The notes below the pieces were generated by a model. That model ran no database searches and was not told the origin of the DNA. It saw only the letters and a list, made by a program, of their open reading frames with translations. Shown here piece after piece: positions 1-5,866 of a stretch of 8,115 bases of DNA. The position numbers and the translations under genes were made by a program. The stretch is from an uncultured Clostridia bacterium. GTDB taxonomy: Bacteria; Bacillota; Clostridia; Oscillospirales; Ruminococcaceae. Where the stretch lies: NCBI GenBank assembly GCA_947177695.1, contig CAMWVO010000067.1, positions 1-8,115 on the forward strand, in the 5' to 3' direction. Position 1 is the stretch's first letter; each line of letters opens with the position of its first letter.

Positions 1-20
1 TCGGTCGTGCCGAAATGTAA

Positions 21-56
21 GCATTTAAAGTAACGGAGGAGTGGCAGATAGCCGCT
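21..56 (+). other. Open, protein-like N-terminal extension of the GNAT gene upstream of its usable start
   Basis: Reading the GNAT frame upstream of the GTG at 57 gives AFKVTEEWQIAA directly joined to VYYVRARAM. This resembles the first strand and helix of clostridial GNAT proteins, which normally precede the YYVR segment. The frame is closed by TAA at 18-20, immediately after an in-frame ATG at 15-17, and no ATG, GTG or TTG lies between 21 and 56. An SD-like GGAGGA sits at 35-40, 16 bases before the GTG at 57, which is longer than usual. The family comparison is from memory. The extension may be a lost N-terminus (CAA to TAA at codon 2 would explain it) or may be joined to upstream sequence by frameshifting. 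Confidence 0.4.
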
Positions 57-443
57 GTGTACTATGTCAGGGCAAGAGCGATGTGTGACGGCTTCGGCTG
101 CGGTTTTCCCGCTGAATTTTCCGAGGACGCTCCCGTCCATGAATACATACTCGTCATGGACGGCGATAGACCCGTTTCAACGTGCAGGATACATTATCTT
201 GACGCAGACACGGGAAAGATTGAAAGAGTTGCGACACTTGAAGAATACCGCGGAAAGCATTTCGGACAAGCAGGTATTGCTGAGGCGGAACGATGTATGA
301 AGTCAAAAGGCGTTACAAAGGTACTCATCAATTCGCGGGAGGCGGTTCTCGGCTTTTATAAAAAATTGGGGTATGTCCCCGACTATTCAAAGCGTTCGGG
401 CAGCGGGGAATTTTGCTGTGTAATGACAGAAAAACGAATTTAA
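57..443 (+). CDS. GNAT-family N-acetyltransferase, N-terminus possibly truncated
   Basis: Predicted cytoplasmic acetyl-CoA-dependent N-acetyltransferase; the acceptor is unknown. The protein as called has 128 residues. The GNAT core is visible: strands around EYILVMDGDRPVSTCRI (29-45), motif A at ERVATLEEYRGKHFG (56-70) with the acetyl-CoA phosphate loop, and the C-terminal motif B GFYKKLGYVP (99-108). In the loop the usual R-x-x-G-x-G reads RGKHFG, with His68 in place of the first Gly. The start is uncertain. GTG at 57 is the first canonical start after the in-frame TAA at 18-20, but it removes a segment that looks coding, and the GGAGGA at 35-40 is too far away to fit well. The gene ends 12 bases before cysK and is the first gene of the visible operon. 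Its position beside cysK, a transporter and an M20 hydrolase suggests an amino-acid or sulfur-compound substrate, as in acetylation/deacetylation salvage routes, but this is inference. The GNAT family call is confident; the role and start are not. Confidence 0.8.
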   Translation: MYYVRARAMCDGFGCGFPAEFSEDAPVHEYILVMDGDRPVSTCRIHYLDADTGKIERVATLEEYRGKHFGQAGIAEAERCMKSKGVTKVLINSREAVLGFYKKLGYVPDYSKRSGSGEFCCVMTEKRI

Positions 444-455
444 AGGAGCATTGCT

Positions 456-1385
456 ATGGCTAAGGTATACGACAATATTCTGGAATTGATAGGGCATACT
501 CCGCTGGTTGAATTTCATGCTGTTGAGAAGCATTTTCAAACTGTCGGCAGAATCATCGGCAAGCTGGAATTTATGAACCCAAGCTTCAGCGTAAAAGCAA
601 GGACTGCCAAAAGTATGATAGAGGGCGCTGAAAAAAGCGGAAAGCTAAAATCGGGGGACGTAATTATCGAGAGTACAAGCGGAAATACGGGAATAGGTCT
701 TGCTATGGCTGCCGCGGCAAAGGGGTACAGGACAATTATCGCAATGCCAGACAATATGAGTGAGGAACGTATACGTATTCTTAAATCATACGGCGCGGAG
801 GTTGTGCTTACTCCAGGAAAGGACAATATGGCAGGAGCAGGAGCAAAGGCTGCCGAATTAGCCGCTGCGATACCAAATTCCTTTGTACCCGGGCAAGGCA
901 GCAATCCCGATAATCCCCGCATCCATTATTCGGAGACAGGTCCTGAAATATGGGAGGATACCGACGGAAAGGCGGACATATTGGTTGCGGCTTCGGGGAC
1001 AGGCGGCACTATTTCGGGAGCAGGCGCATATCTCAAGCACAAAAATCCCGATATCAAGATTATCGCAGTTGAACCTGCGGGAAGTCCCGTTCTTTCGGGC
1101 GGTGAGCCCGGACCGCACAAGATACAGGGCATAGGCGGAGGAGCTACTCCCCCCGTAACAAACGAAGACCTTTTTGACGAGGTGATCACGGTAACGGACG
1201 AGGACGCTTACGAGCTTGCAAGATTCAGCGCAAGGCGCGAGGGTATATCTGTTGGAATCTCTGCGGGAGCTGCCTTATGGGCTGCGGTTCAGGTGTCCAA
1301 AAGACCCGAAAACAAGGGTAAAAATATTATCGTAATTATTCCTGATTCGGGCGAGAGATACCTCTCGTCCGATCTATACGAATAA
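456..1385 (+). CDS. cysK: Cysteine synthase (O-acetylserine sulfhydrylase), PLP-dependent
   Basis: Cytoplasmic enzyme that converts O-acetylserine plus sulfide to cysteine plus acetate, the last step of cysteine biosynthesis. Its 309 residues are normal for the family. The PLP lysine is K47 in NPSFSVKAR, a motif very close to that of E. coli CysK. The substrate loop TSGNTG is at 74-79, the PLP phosphate loop GTGGT at 181-185, HKIQGIGGG at 221-229, the pyridine-nitrogen serine region VGISAGAA at 266-273 and PDSGERY at 296-302. AAAGGAG at 442-448 precedes the ATG with good spacing. It lies 12 bases after the GNAT gene and 24 before the lipoprotein gene, so co-transcription is likely. The partner serine acetyltransferase is on the opposite strand at 5867-6823 and ends in Ile, as needed for a cysteine synthase complex. 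CysM or another beta-substituted alanine synthase is possible, but the motifs favour CysK. Confidence 0.95.
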   Translation: MAKVYDNILELIGHTPLVEFHAVEKHFQTVGRIIGKLEFMNPSFSVKARTAKSMIEGAEKSGKLKSGDVIIESTSGNTGIGLAMAAAAKGYRTIIAMPDNMSEERIRILKSYGAEVVLTPGKDNMAGAGAKAAELAAAIPNSFVPGQGSNPDNPRIHYSETGPEIWEDTDGKADILVAASGTGGTISGAGAYLKHKNPDIKIIAVEPAGSPVLSGGEPGPHKIQGIGGGATPPVTNEDLFDEVITVTDEDAYELARFSARREGISVGISAGAALWAAVQVSKRPENKGKNIIVIIPDSGERYLSSDLYE

Positions 1386-1409
1386 ATAAACAAAAGGAGC
1401 AATATTAAA

Positions 1410-2453
1410 ATGAAGAAAGCTAATAAAATCATTAGTCTGTCGCTGTCGGCGATCCTGCTTGGAGGAATACTCGGCGGCTGCGGAAACAAGGAAACCAACG
1501 ACGAAGCTTTGGGTACGTTAAAATTCGGCGTTACTCCGGGTACTATCCGCACGGCGGTGGTGCTGCTTGCCGACCATTTGGGATACTACGAACAGGAGGG
1601 CGTTAACGTAGAGCTTGTCGAAGTGGCGGACGCAACGGCGGCTCTCACCTCCATAAGCCTTAGTAAGGGCGAGGTCGATATATGGGGAACGGGTATCGTA
1701 CCTGACCTTAACTTTATTGCAAACGGTTCAGATCTGGTCATCTTTTCAGGTACGGCTGCCGAGGGCGGCGCAATAATCTCAAAGCCAGAAAATGTTGAAA
1801 CATACAAGGATTTCGGCAATTATCACGATATTACGATCGCTACAGTAAGAGCGGATTCCGCATGGGTAGTATCGAGAAGCTACCTCCTTAAGCTCGGCAT
1901 TGACGTTGATAACGACATTAAGGTCATGGAGGTTGACAGTCAGGTAAACGTTGCGGAGGCTGTAAACAAGGGCGAAGCGCAGCTTGGTTTCCTCCCTGCC
2001 GAATTTGCGGCGAAATATTCCGATTCTGTGGACGTTGTTTACGAGGTCGGAGAGCTTGAACCGATGTATGTATGCTGCCGTCAGGTCACTTCCCGAAAGA
2101 CCCTTACCGATAAAAGAGATGAGCTTATTGCATTTACAAAAGCAAATATAAAGGCTTTGGAGTACTATCAGGACGAAGCCAACAGAGACGCTATTGTAAA
2201 ATATCTTGCGGAATATTCAGATCAAACCGAAGAATATGTATACTCATACCTTTTTGAAAACAGGACGGTCATGACGATCGCTCCGAATAAGGACGGCATT
2301 GTTGATTACTACAATTCGCTTGTGAACGCGGGATATTTTACAGGCAGCATTGATATTGAAAATCACATAACGACGGATATTTACGAGCAGGCTCTTACAG
2401 AGCTTATCAATGAAAATCCGAATGATTCGTTTTTCCCGTCATTGGCGGAATGA
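1410..2453 (+). CDS. ABC transporter substrate-binding lipoprotein, SsuA/TauA/NMT1-like
   Basis: Extracellular, membrane-anchored solute receptor that hands its ligand to the permease and ATPase encoded next to it. Of 347 residues, 1-23 form a lipoprotein signal (KK-rich start, hydrophobic core, lipobox LGGC), with C24 the predicted lipidation site. The mature part has the NMT1/SsuA architecture: a first lobe beginning LKFGVTPGTIRTAVVLLADHLGYYEQEGVNVELVEV (about 37-72), then a segment VDIWGTGIVPDLNFIANGSD (about 89-108) typical of the ligand hinge, and a second lobe with repeated helices. Relatives bind sulfonates, taurine, nitrate, thiamine precursors or aromatic acids, so the family alone does not give the ligand. 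Location between cysK and an M20 hydrolase favours an organosulfur compound or amino-acid derivative. No sulfonate monooxygenase (SsuD/TauD type) is present in the window, which argues against classical aerobic alkanesulfonate use. AAAAGGAG at 1392-1399 supports the start. The stop overlaps an in-frame ATG of the next gene. Confidence 0.9.
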   Translation: MKKANKIISLSLSAILLGGILGGCGNKETNDEALGTLKFGVTPGTIRTAVVLLADHLGYYEQEGVNVELVEVADATAALTSISLSKGEVDIWGTGIVPDLNFIANGSDLVIFSGTAAEGGAIISKPENVETYKDFGNYHDITIATVRADSAWVVSRSYLLKLGIDVDNDIKVMEVDSQVNVAEAVNKGEAQLGFLPAEFAAKYSDSVDVVYEVGELEPMYVCCRQVTSRKTLTDKRDELIAFTKANIKALEYYQDEANRDAIVKYLAEYSDQTEEYVYSYLFENRTVMTIAPNKDGIVDYYNSLVNAGYFTGSIDIENHITTDIYEQALTELINENPNDSFFPSLAE

Positions 2454-2464
2454 GCAGCAGCAAT

Positions 2465-2471
2465 GGAGGAG
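2465..2471 (+). promoter_or_regulatory. Ribosome binding site that decides the ABC ATPase start
   Basis: GGAGGAG lies five bases before a GTG at 2477 in the ATPase frame. The alternative ATG at 2450, which overlaps the previous stop codon as ATGA, has only a GGCGGA directly abutting it and would add nine residues (MSSSNGGAF) that are not part of a typical ABC domain. The GTG is therefore the better start. Confidence 0.75.
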
Positions 2472-2476
2472 CTTTT

Positions 2477-3271
2477 GTGGATAAAATTGAGATCAAGGGA
2501 CTGACGCTTGAATACCGCGATGCAAACAGCAGCTATGTTGCTTTAGAAAATATAGACCTGTCGGTAAAAGAGGGAGAATTCGTCTGCATTATAGGTCCGT
2601 CCGGCTGCGGAAAAAGCTCGCTCCTAAGCGTTATTGAGGGACTTAACAAGCCAAGCAGCGGGAAAATATACATAGACGGCAGCGAAATAAGCGGACCCGG
2701 TACGGACAGAGGCGTTGTGTTCCAGCATTATTCGCTGTTCCCGTGGCTTACAACGGTTGGCAATATTGTGTTTGCAATGAAGCAGAATAAATGCAAGGGC
2801 AGCGGCAAGGAGCTTGCGGCGACCGCAAGGGAGTACCTCGCCAAGGTAGGGCTTGAGGACACCTTTGACAAGTACCCCGCTCAGCTTTCGGGAGGTATGC
2901 AGCAAAGAGTTGCTATAGCAAAGGTGCTTGCGGCAAACGCGCAGATATTTCTTATGGACGAGCCTTTCGGTGCGATCGATCCCAAAAACCGTCAGGAGCT
3001 TCAGGAGCTTATAGGACTGCTTGCAAGGGAAGAAAAAAAGACAGTGCTGTTTGTGACACATGATATCGAAGAGGCGATCCTGCTTGGAGACAGGATCATC
3101 TATATAGACGACAAAAAAATTCAGGCGGATATTACCGTAGATATTGAAAAGCCGAGAACCAAAGCCTCCCTTGTGGGAAACAATACCTATACGAAGCTGC
3201 ACAACACCCTTATGGGACTGTTTTACAAAATGGTCGCAACGCAAATCGGCGGAGAAGAGGTGGTAATATGA
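2477..3271 (+). CDS. ABC transporter ATP-binding protein, SsuB/TauB-like
   Basis: Cytoplasmic ATPase that powers the importer formed with the neighbouring lipoprotein and permease. From the GTG start it has 264 residues, normal for the family. Numbered from that start, the visible motifs are Walker A GPSGCGKSS (40-48), Q-loop VFQHYSLFPW (81-90), signature LSGGMQQR (137-144), Walker B plus catalytic Glu in IFLMDEP (157-163) followed by FGAID, and the H-loop His in FVTHDIEEA (192-200). The FPWLTT segment after the Q-loop is common in nitrate/sulfonate/taurine importers. A variable tail of about 40 residues follows. Its last four bases, ATGA, overlap the start of the permease gene, so the two are probably translationally coupled. 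An upstream ATG at 2450 is an alternative start with poor ribosome binding context. Function as an ABC importer ATPase is confident; the substrate is not known. Confidence 0.93.
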   Translation: MDKIEIKGLTLEYRDANSSYVALENIDLSVKEGEFVCIIGPSGCGKSSLLSVIEGLNKPSSGKIYIDGSEISGPGTDRGVVFQHYSLFPWLTTVGNIVFAMKQNKCKGSGKELAATAREYLAKVGLEDTFDKYPAQLSGGMQQRVAIAKVLAANAQIFLMDEPFGAIDPKNRQELQELIGLLAREEKKTVLFVTHDIEEAILLGDRIIYIDDKKIQADITVDIEKPRTKASLVGNNTYTKLHNTLMGLFYKMVATQIGGEEVVI

Positions 3272-4164
3272 CGGCTGGTCTGATACGCACTAATATATTA
3301 TTTGCAGCACTGCTCGGAATTGTATTTTTTGCGCCGAAAGCCATGTCTGTACAATCCCCTGCGGCATTTGCAGCAGTAATTACAGTTATTGAAGCTTTGT
3401 ATCTGATACAGCATTTCAGGACTGGCAAAAAAAGCGTTTCCGACATCGTAACGGTAATATTTTCATTCTTTATTATATGGGAGCTGGCAGTGGTCGCAGG
3501 TATTGCTCACCCTGTGCTTGTGCCGCCTCCCGAAAATGTTTTTTGTATTTTTTACCTTAACAGGGGCGATATGCTGGAGGGGCTGTTAAGCTCGATGAGT
3601 ATTCTGCTCCAAGGCATCGGAACAGCAATGCTGCTCGGTGTTTTCGGCGGACTTTTTGTGGGGTATGTTGAACGTCTCCGCGAAACTATGCTGCCGATAA
3701 CAAAGGTCATCAGCAGCATTCCGCCGCTTGTGTATACTCCTTATGTTGTTGCGGCAATGCCAAGCTTTCGGGCGGCGTCTGTATTTGTTATCTTTTCGGC
3801 AGTTTTCTGGCCCGCTTTTATGAGTATGATATCAAGGGTAGGAAGCATTGACAAGAAGATCATAGACTCCGCAAGGGTAATGAATGTTTCCGCACCGGTT
3901 ATGCTTTTTAAGGTTATCCTGCCGTATTCTCTCCCTGATGTTATAGGAAGATTATCGGCGTCCCTGACTTCCGCAATGCTTTGCCTTACGGGCGCCGAAA
4001 TGCTGGGAGCAAGCGCAGGACTGGGATATTTCGTGAAAAAATATTCTGATTACGCAGATTATACAAGAGTTATCGCGGGCATAATTTATATTGCTGTTGT
4101 AATAACAATACTGAATATTCTTGTTGCAAAGCTTCAGAAAAGAGTTATAAAATGGAAATATTAA
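3268..4164 (+). CDS. ABC transporter permease, SsuC/TauC-like (BPD_transp_1)
   Basis: Integral membrane subunit of the importer, 298 residues. The core from about residue 84 (VLVPPPENVF, the usual PPP entry motif) to the end matches the SsuC/TauC type: several membrane helices (about 110-132, 154-183, 232-246, 268-286) and a cytoplasmic EAA-type coupling loop at about 200-223 with DSARVMN and the conserved ILPYSLPD. It then carries TGAEMLGASAGLGY, a family hallmark (AEMLGA...GLGY). The N-terminus is longer than the roughly 250-residue relatives: two hydrophobic stretches (about 8-24 and 32-48) and a third at 58-79 precede the PPP motif. The start overlaps the ATPase stop by four bases and AGAGGTGG at 3255-3262 serves as ribosome binding site. 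The end overlaps the M20 gene by 13 bases. Function is confident; substrate is inferred only from context. Confidence 0.92.
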   Translation: MTAGLIRTNILFAALLGIVFFAPKAMSVQSPAAFAAVITVIEALYLIQHFRTGKKSVSDIVTVIFSFFIIWELAVVAGIAHPVLVPPPENVFCIFYLNRGDMLEGLLSSMSILLQGIGTAMLLGVFGGLFVGYVERLRETMLPITKVISSIPPLVYTPYVVAAMPSFRAASVFVIFSAVFWPAFMSMISRVGSIDKKIIDSARVMNVSAPVMLFKVILPYSLPDVIGRLSASLTSAMLCLTGAEMLGASAGLGYFVKKYSDYADYTRVIAGIIYIAVVITILNILVAKLQKRVIKWKY

Positions 4165-5276
4165 TAAATCAAAAAAGAATTGAAAATGAATTTGCAGAGC
4201 TTGTATCTGTTGACACGCTAAGCTTCGGGGAGAGACATATTGCTGACATTCTGACAGACAAGCTGAAAGCGATAGGATTTGAAGTGTACGAGGACAGCGC
4301 AGGAAATGCTTACGGCGGAAATGCGGGAAATATATACGGATATCTGCCTGGCAGCGTGAATGGCGACCCTGTTCTTTTTTCCGCGCACATGGATACTGTA
4401 TCCCCAGGTATCGGCAAAAAAACAATATTTCACGATGACGGAATGATCACAAGCGAAGGCGATACCGTTCTTGGCGCAGACGACGTTTCGGGACTTACCG
4501 AAATACTGGAGGGAATACGATGCATAAAAGAATCAGGTACAGCGCACAGGGATGTTGAGGTTTTATTTCCAATAGGTGAAGAGGTTTACCTCAAGGGCAC
4601 GGATAAATTTGATTTCGGCAAAATAAAAGCAAAAGAAGCGTATGTGCTTGATTTAAGCGGAGATGTGGGGAGTGCGGCGGTTTGTGCGCCGTCCCTTATA
4701 TCATTTCAAGCAGAGATAACGGGCAAAGCTTCACACGCAGGCTTTGCACCCGAAAACGGCATTCACGCCGTGGCAGTTATGAGTAAGGCAATCAGCAGGT
4801 TAAAGCAGGGACATATTGACGAGGAAACTACATTTAATATCGGAACAATCGGCGGCGGAACGGCAACAAATATCGTACCCGAAAAATGCGTCTGCACAGG
4901 CGAGGTAAGGAGCTTCCGTCACGACAAGGCACTGGCGCAAATTGATGAGATGAAAAAAATCTTTTCGGAGGAAGCGGAGCGCGCATCCGCTGAGTTCAGC
5001 ATTGACGTTATTGTCCACATGGAGGCGTATCGTGTTCCTGAAAACGCTCCCGTAACAAAAAGATTTTTTAAATCCTGTGAAACGCTTGGATTTGACGGAA
5101 AGTTAGTTTCCACATTCGGCGGAAGCGATAACCACAATTTTATGAAGCATGGAATAAGCGGTATCGTTCTTTCCTGCGGAATGTACGACGTACACTCCGT
5201 GCATGAGTACACCAAAACGGAAGAACTGATAAAGGGCGCAGAGCTTGTGGCGCAGCTCATTCTTGCTGAAAAATAA
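4152..5276 (+). CDS. M20-family metallohydrolase, PepT-like (peptidase T-like or N-acyl amino acid deacylase)
   Basis: Predicted cytoplasmic zinc-dependent hydrolase cleaving a peptide or amide bond, 374 residues. The M20 ligands are recognisable: H79 and D81 in FSAHMDTV, bridging D110 in GADD, the catalytic and metal-binding pair E143-E144 in PIGEEVYLKG, D167 in VLDLSGD, and H348 in YDVHSVHEY. The lid or dimerisation domain (about 180-290) has GKASHAG with H195 and GGGTATNIVPE (234-244). The GADD and GGSDNH motifs point to the PepT-like branch (TIGR01883 type) rather than aminoacylase/hippurate hydrolases, though GADDVSG and GGSDNHNF differ from the forms I recall (GADDKAG, GGSDAN). It overlaps the permease gene by 13 bases, so it is probably coupled to the transporter and may act on the imported compound: a cysteine-containing peptide or an N-acylated sulfur amino acid would fit beside cysK. 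No signal peptide. Fold is certain; substrate is inference. Confidence 0.9.
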   Translation: MEILINQKRIENEFAELVSVDTLSFGERHIADILTDKLKAIGFEVYEDSAGNAYGGNAGNIYGYLPGSVNGDPVLFSAHMDTVSPGIGKKTIFHDDGMITSEGDTVLGADDVSGLTEILEGIRCIKESGTAHRDVEVLFPIGEEVYLKGTDKFDFGKIKAKEAYVLDLSGDVGSAAVCAPSLISFQAEITGKASHAGFAPENGIHAVAVMSKAISRLKQGHIDEETTFNIGTIGGGTATNIVPEKCVCTGEVRSFRHDKALAQIDEMKKIFSEEAERASAEFSIDVIVHMEAYRVPENAPVTKRFFKSCETLGFDGKLVSTFGGSDNHNFMKHGISGIVLSCGMYDVHSVHEYTKTEELIKGAELVAQLILAEK

Positions 5277-5306
5277 CGGTAATAAATGATTTGCTGTAAT
5301 ATACGC

Positions 5307-5314
5307 AGGAGGAG
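5307..5314 (+). promoter_or_regulatory. Strong ribosome binding site of the Rrf2 gene
   Basis: AGGAGGAG is a near-perfect anti-SD match three bases before the ATG at 5318. It implies efficient translation of the regulator even though the gene is last in the operon. The 41-base gap upstream shows no convincing separate promoter. Confidence 0.7.
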
Positions 5315-5317
5315 CTT

Positions 5318-5755
5318 ATGAGAATATCAACAAGAGGAAAAAACGCAATAAAATTTATGCTTGATCTCGCCACATACAATAACGGTGAGCCTGTGAAGCT
5401 TAAAGACATTGCCAAAAGGCAAAATATTTCAGAAAAATATCTGGAACAGATCGTGGCTGTTTTGCAGAAAGCTGCGCTGGTAAAAAGCTTTAAGGGTTCT
5501 CGCGGAGGTTATGTTCTGAAATCTTCGCCGAAAGAATATACGGTAGGCTGTATTTTGAAAACCGTTGAGGGGGATCTGTCCCCGACTGACTGTGTGGGAG
5601 AAAACGGTGTTGTCTGTGAGAACAGAGGATATTGCGTAAGCTACCGTTTATGGCAGAAGCTTGATACCGCAATAAACGATGTGCTGGAGGGAATTACCTT
5701 AGCTGATATGCTTGAATGGCAGAGCGAGCTTCTGACAGACCAATATGTAATATAA
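5318..5755 (+). CDS. Rrf2-family transcriptional regulator, CymR/IscR-like, likely cysteine or sulfur regulator
   Basis: Dimeric winged-helix DNA-binding protein of 145 residues, usual for Rrf2. It opens with MRISTRGKNAIKFMLDLA, the family signature, followed by the recognition helix region DIAKRQNISEKYLEQIV (30-46) and the wing SRGGYVL (61-67). C92, C100 and C106 form a C-x7-C-x5-C set close to the three Fe-S ligands of IscR (C-x5-C-x5-C); C78 is an additional cysteine. The tail is TDQYVI, ending in Ile, as expected for a protein that docks into the CysK active site. In Bacillus subtilis the Rrf2 protein CymR represses cysteine genes as a complex with CysK (established). Here the regulator sits in the same operon as cysK and next to cysE, which supports a comparable role. 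Its targets are probably this operon and cysE. An IscR-like Fe-S regulator is the alternative, but no isc or suf genes are present in the window. Confidence 0.9.
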   Translation: MRISTRGKNAIKFMLDLATYNNGEPVKLKDIAKRQNISEKYLEQIVAVLQKAALVKSFKGSRGGYVLKSSPKEYTVGCILKTVEGDLSPTDCVGENGVVCENRGYCVSYRLWQKLDTAINDVLEGITLADMLEWQSELLTDQYVI

Positions 5756-5778
5756 TTATTTTACCGTATCATACTAAT

Positions 5779-5842
5779 AAAAAATCTGCACAAAAATTCG
5801 AAAAGTTTTAACTTTTTTATATGATTTTTGTGCAGATTTTTT
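5779..5842. terminator. Bidirectional intrinsic terminator between the operon and cysE
   Basis: A perfect 19-base inverted repeat: 5779-5797 (A6, TCTGCAC, A5, T) pairs with 5824-5842 (A, T5, GTGCAGA, T6). The outer A/T runs provide a U-tract in either direction. A second, nested hairpin lies in the 26-base loop: AAAAGTT (5801-5807) pairs with AACTTTT (5810-5816). The element lies midway between two convergent stop codons, 5755 and 5867, so it can serve the Rrf2 operon on the plus strand and cysE on the minus strand. Confidence 0.92.
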
Positions 5843-5866
5843 GTTCACTTTTATTGGTTATTAGGA

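Noticed and set aside
1..13. Hairpin TCGG-TCGTG-CCGA at the left edge, possible terminator
   Set aside because: Only four base pairs are visible, no T tail follows, and the window cuts the context.
64..300. Plus-strand 78-codon frame
   Set aside because: Overlaps the GNAT gene in another frame, which carries the acetyltransferase motifs.
2993..3010. Tandem repeat CAGGAGCTT x2
   Set aside because: Two copies only, inside the ATPase gene, encoding part of an ordinary helix (QELQEL).
2624..3244. Minus-strand open frame of 206 codons
   Set aside because: Antisense shadow of the ABC ATPase, rich in Cys, His and Arg as expected for a reverse-frame artefact.
5277..5317. Separate promoter for the Rrf2 gene
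   Set aside because: No -35/-10 pair with acceptable spacing was seen; read-through from the operon is simpler.
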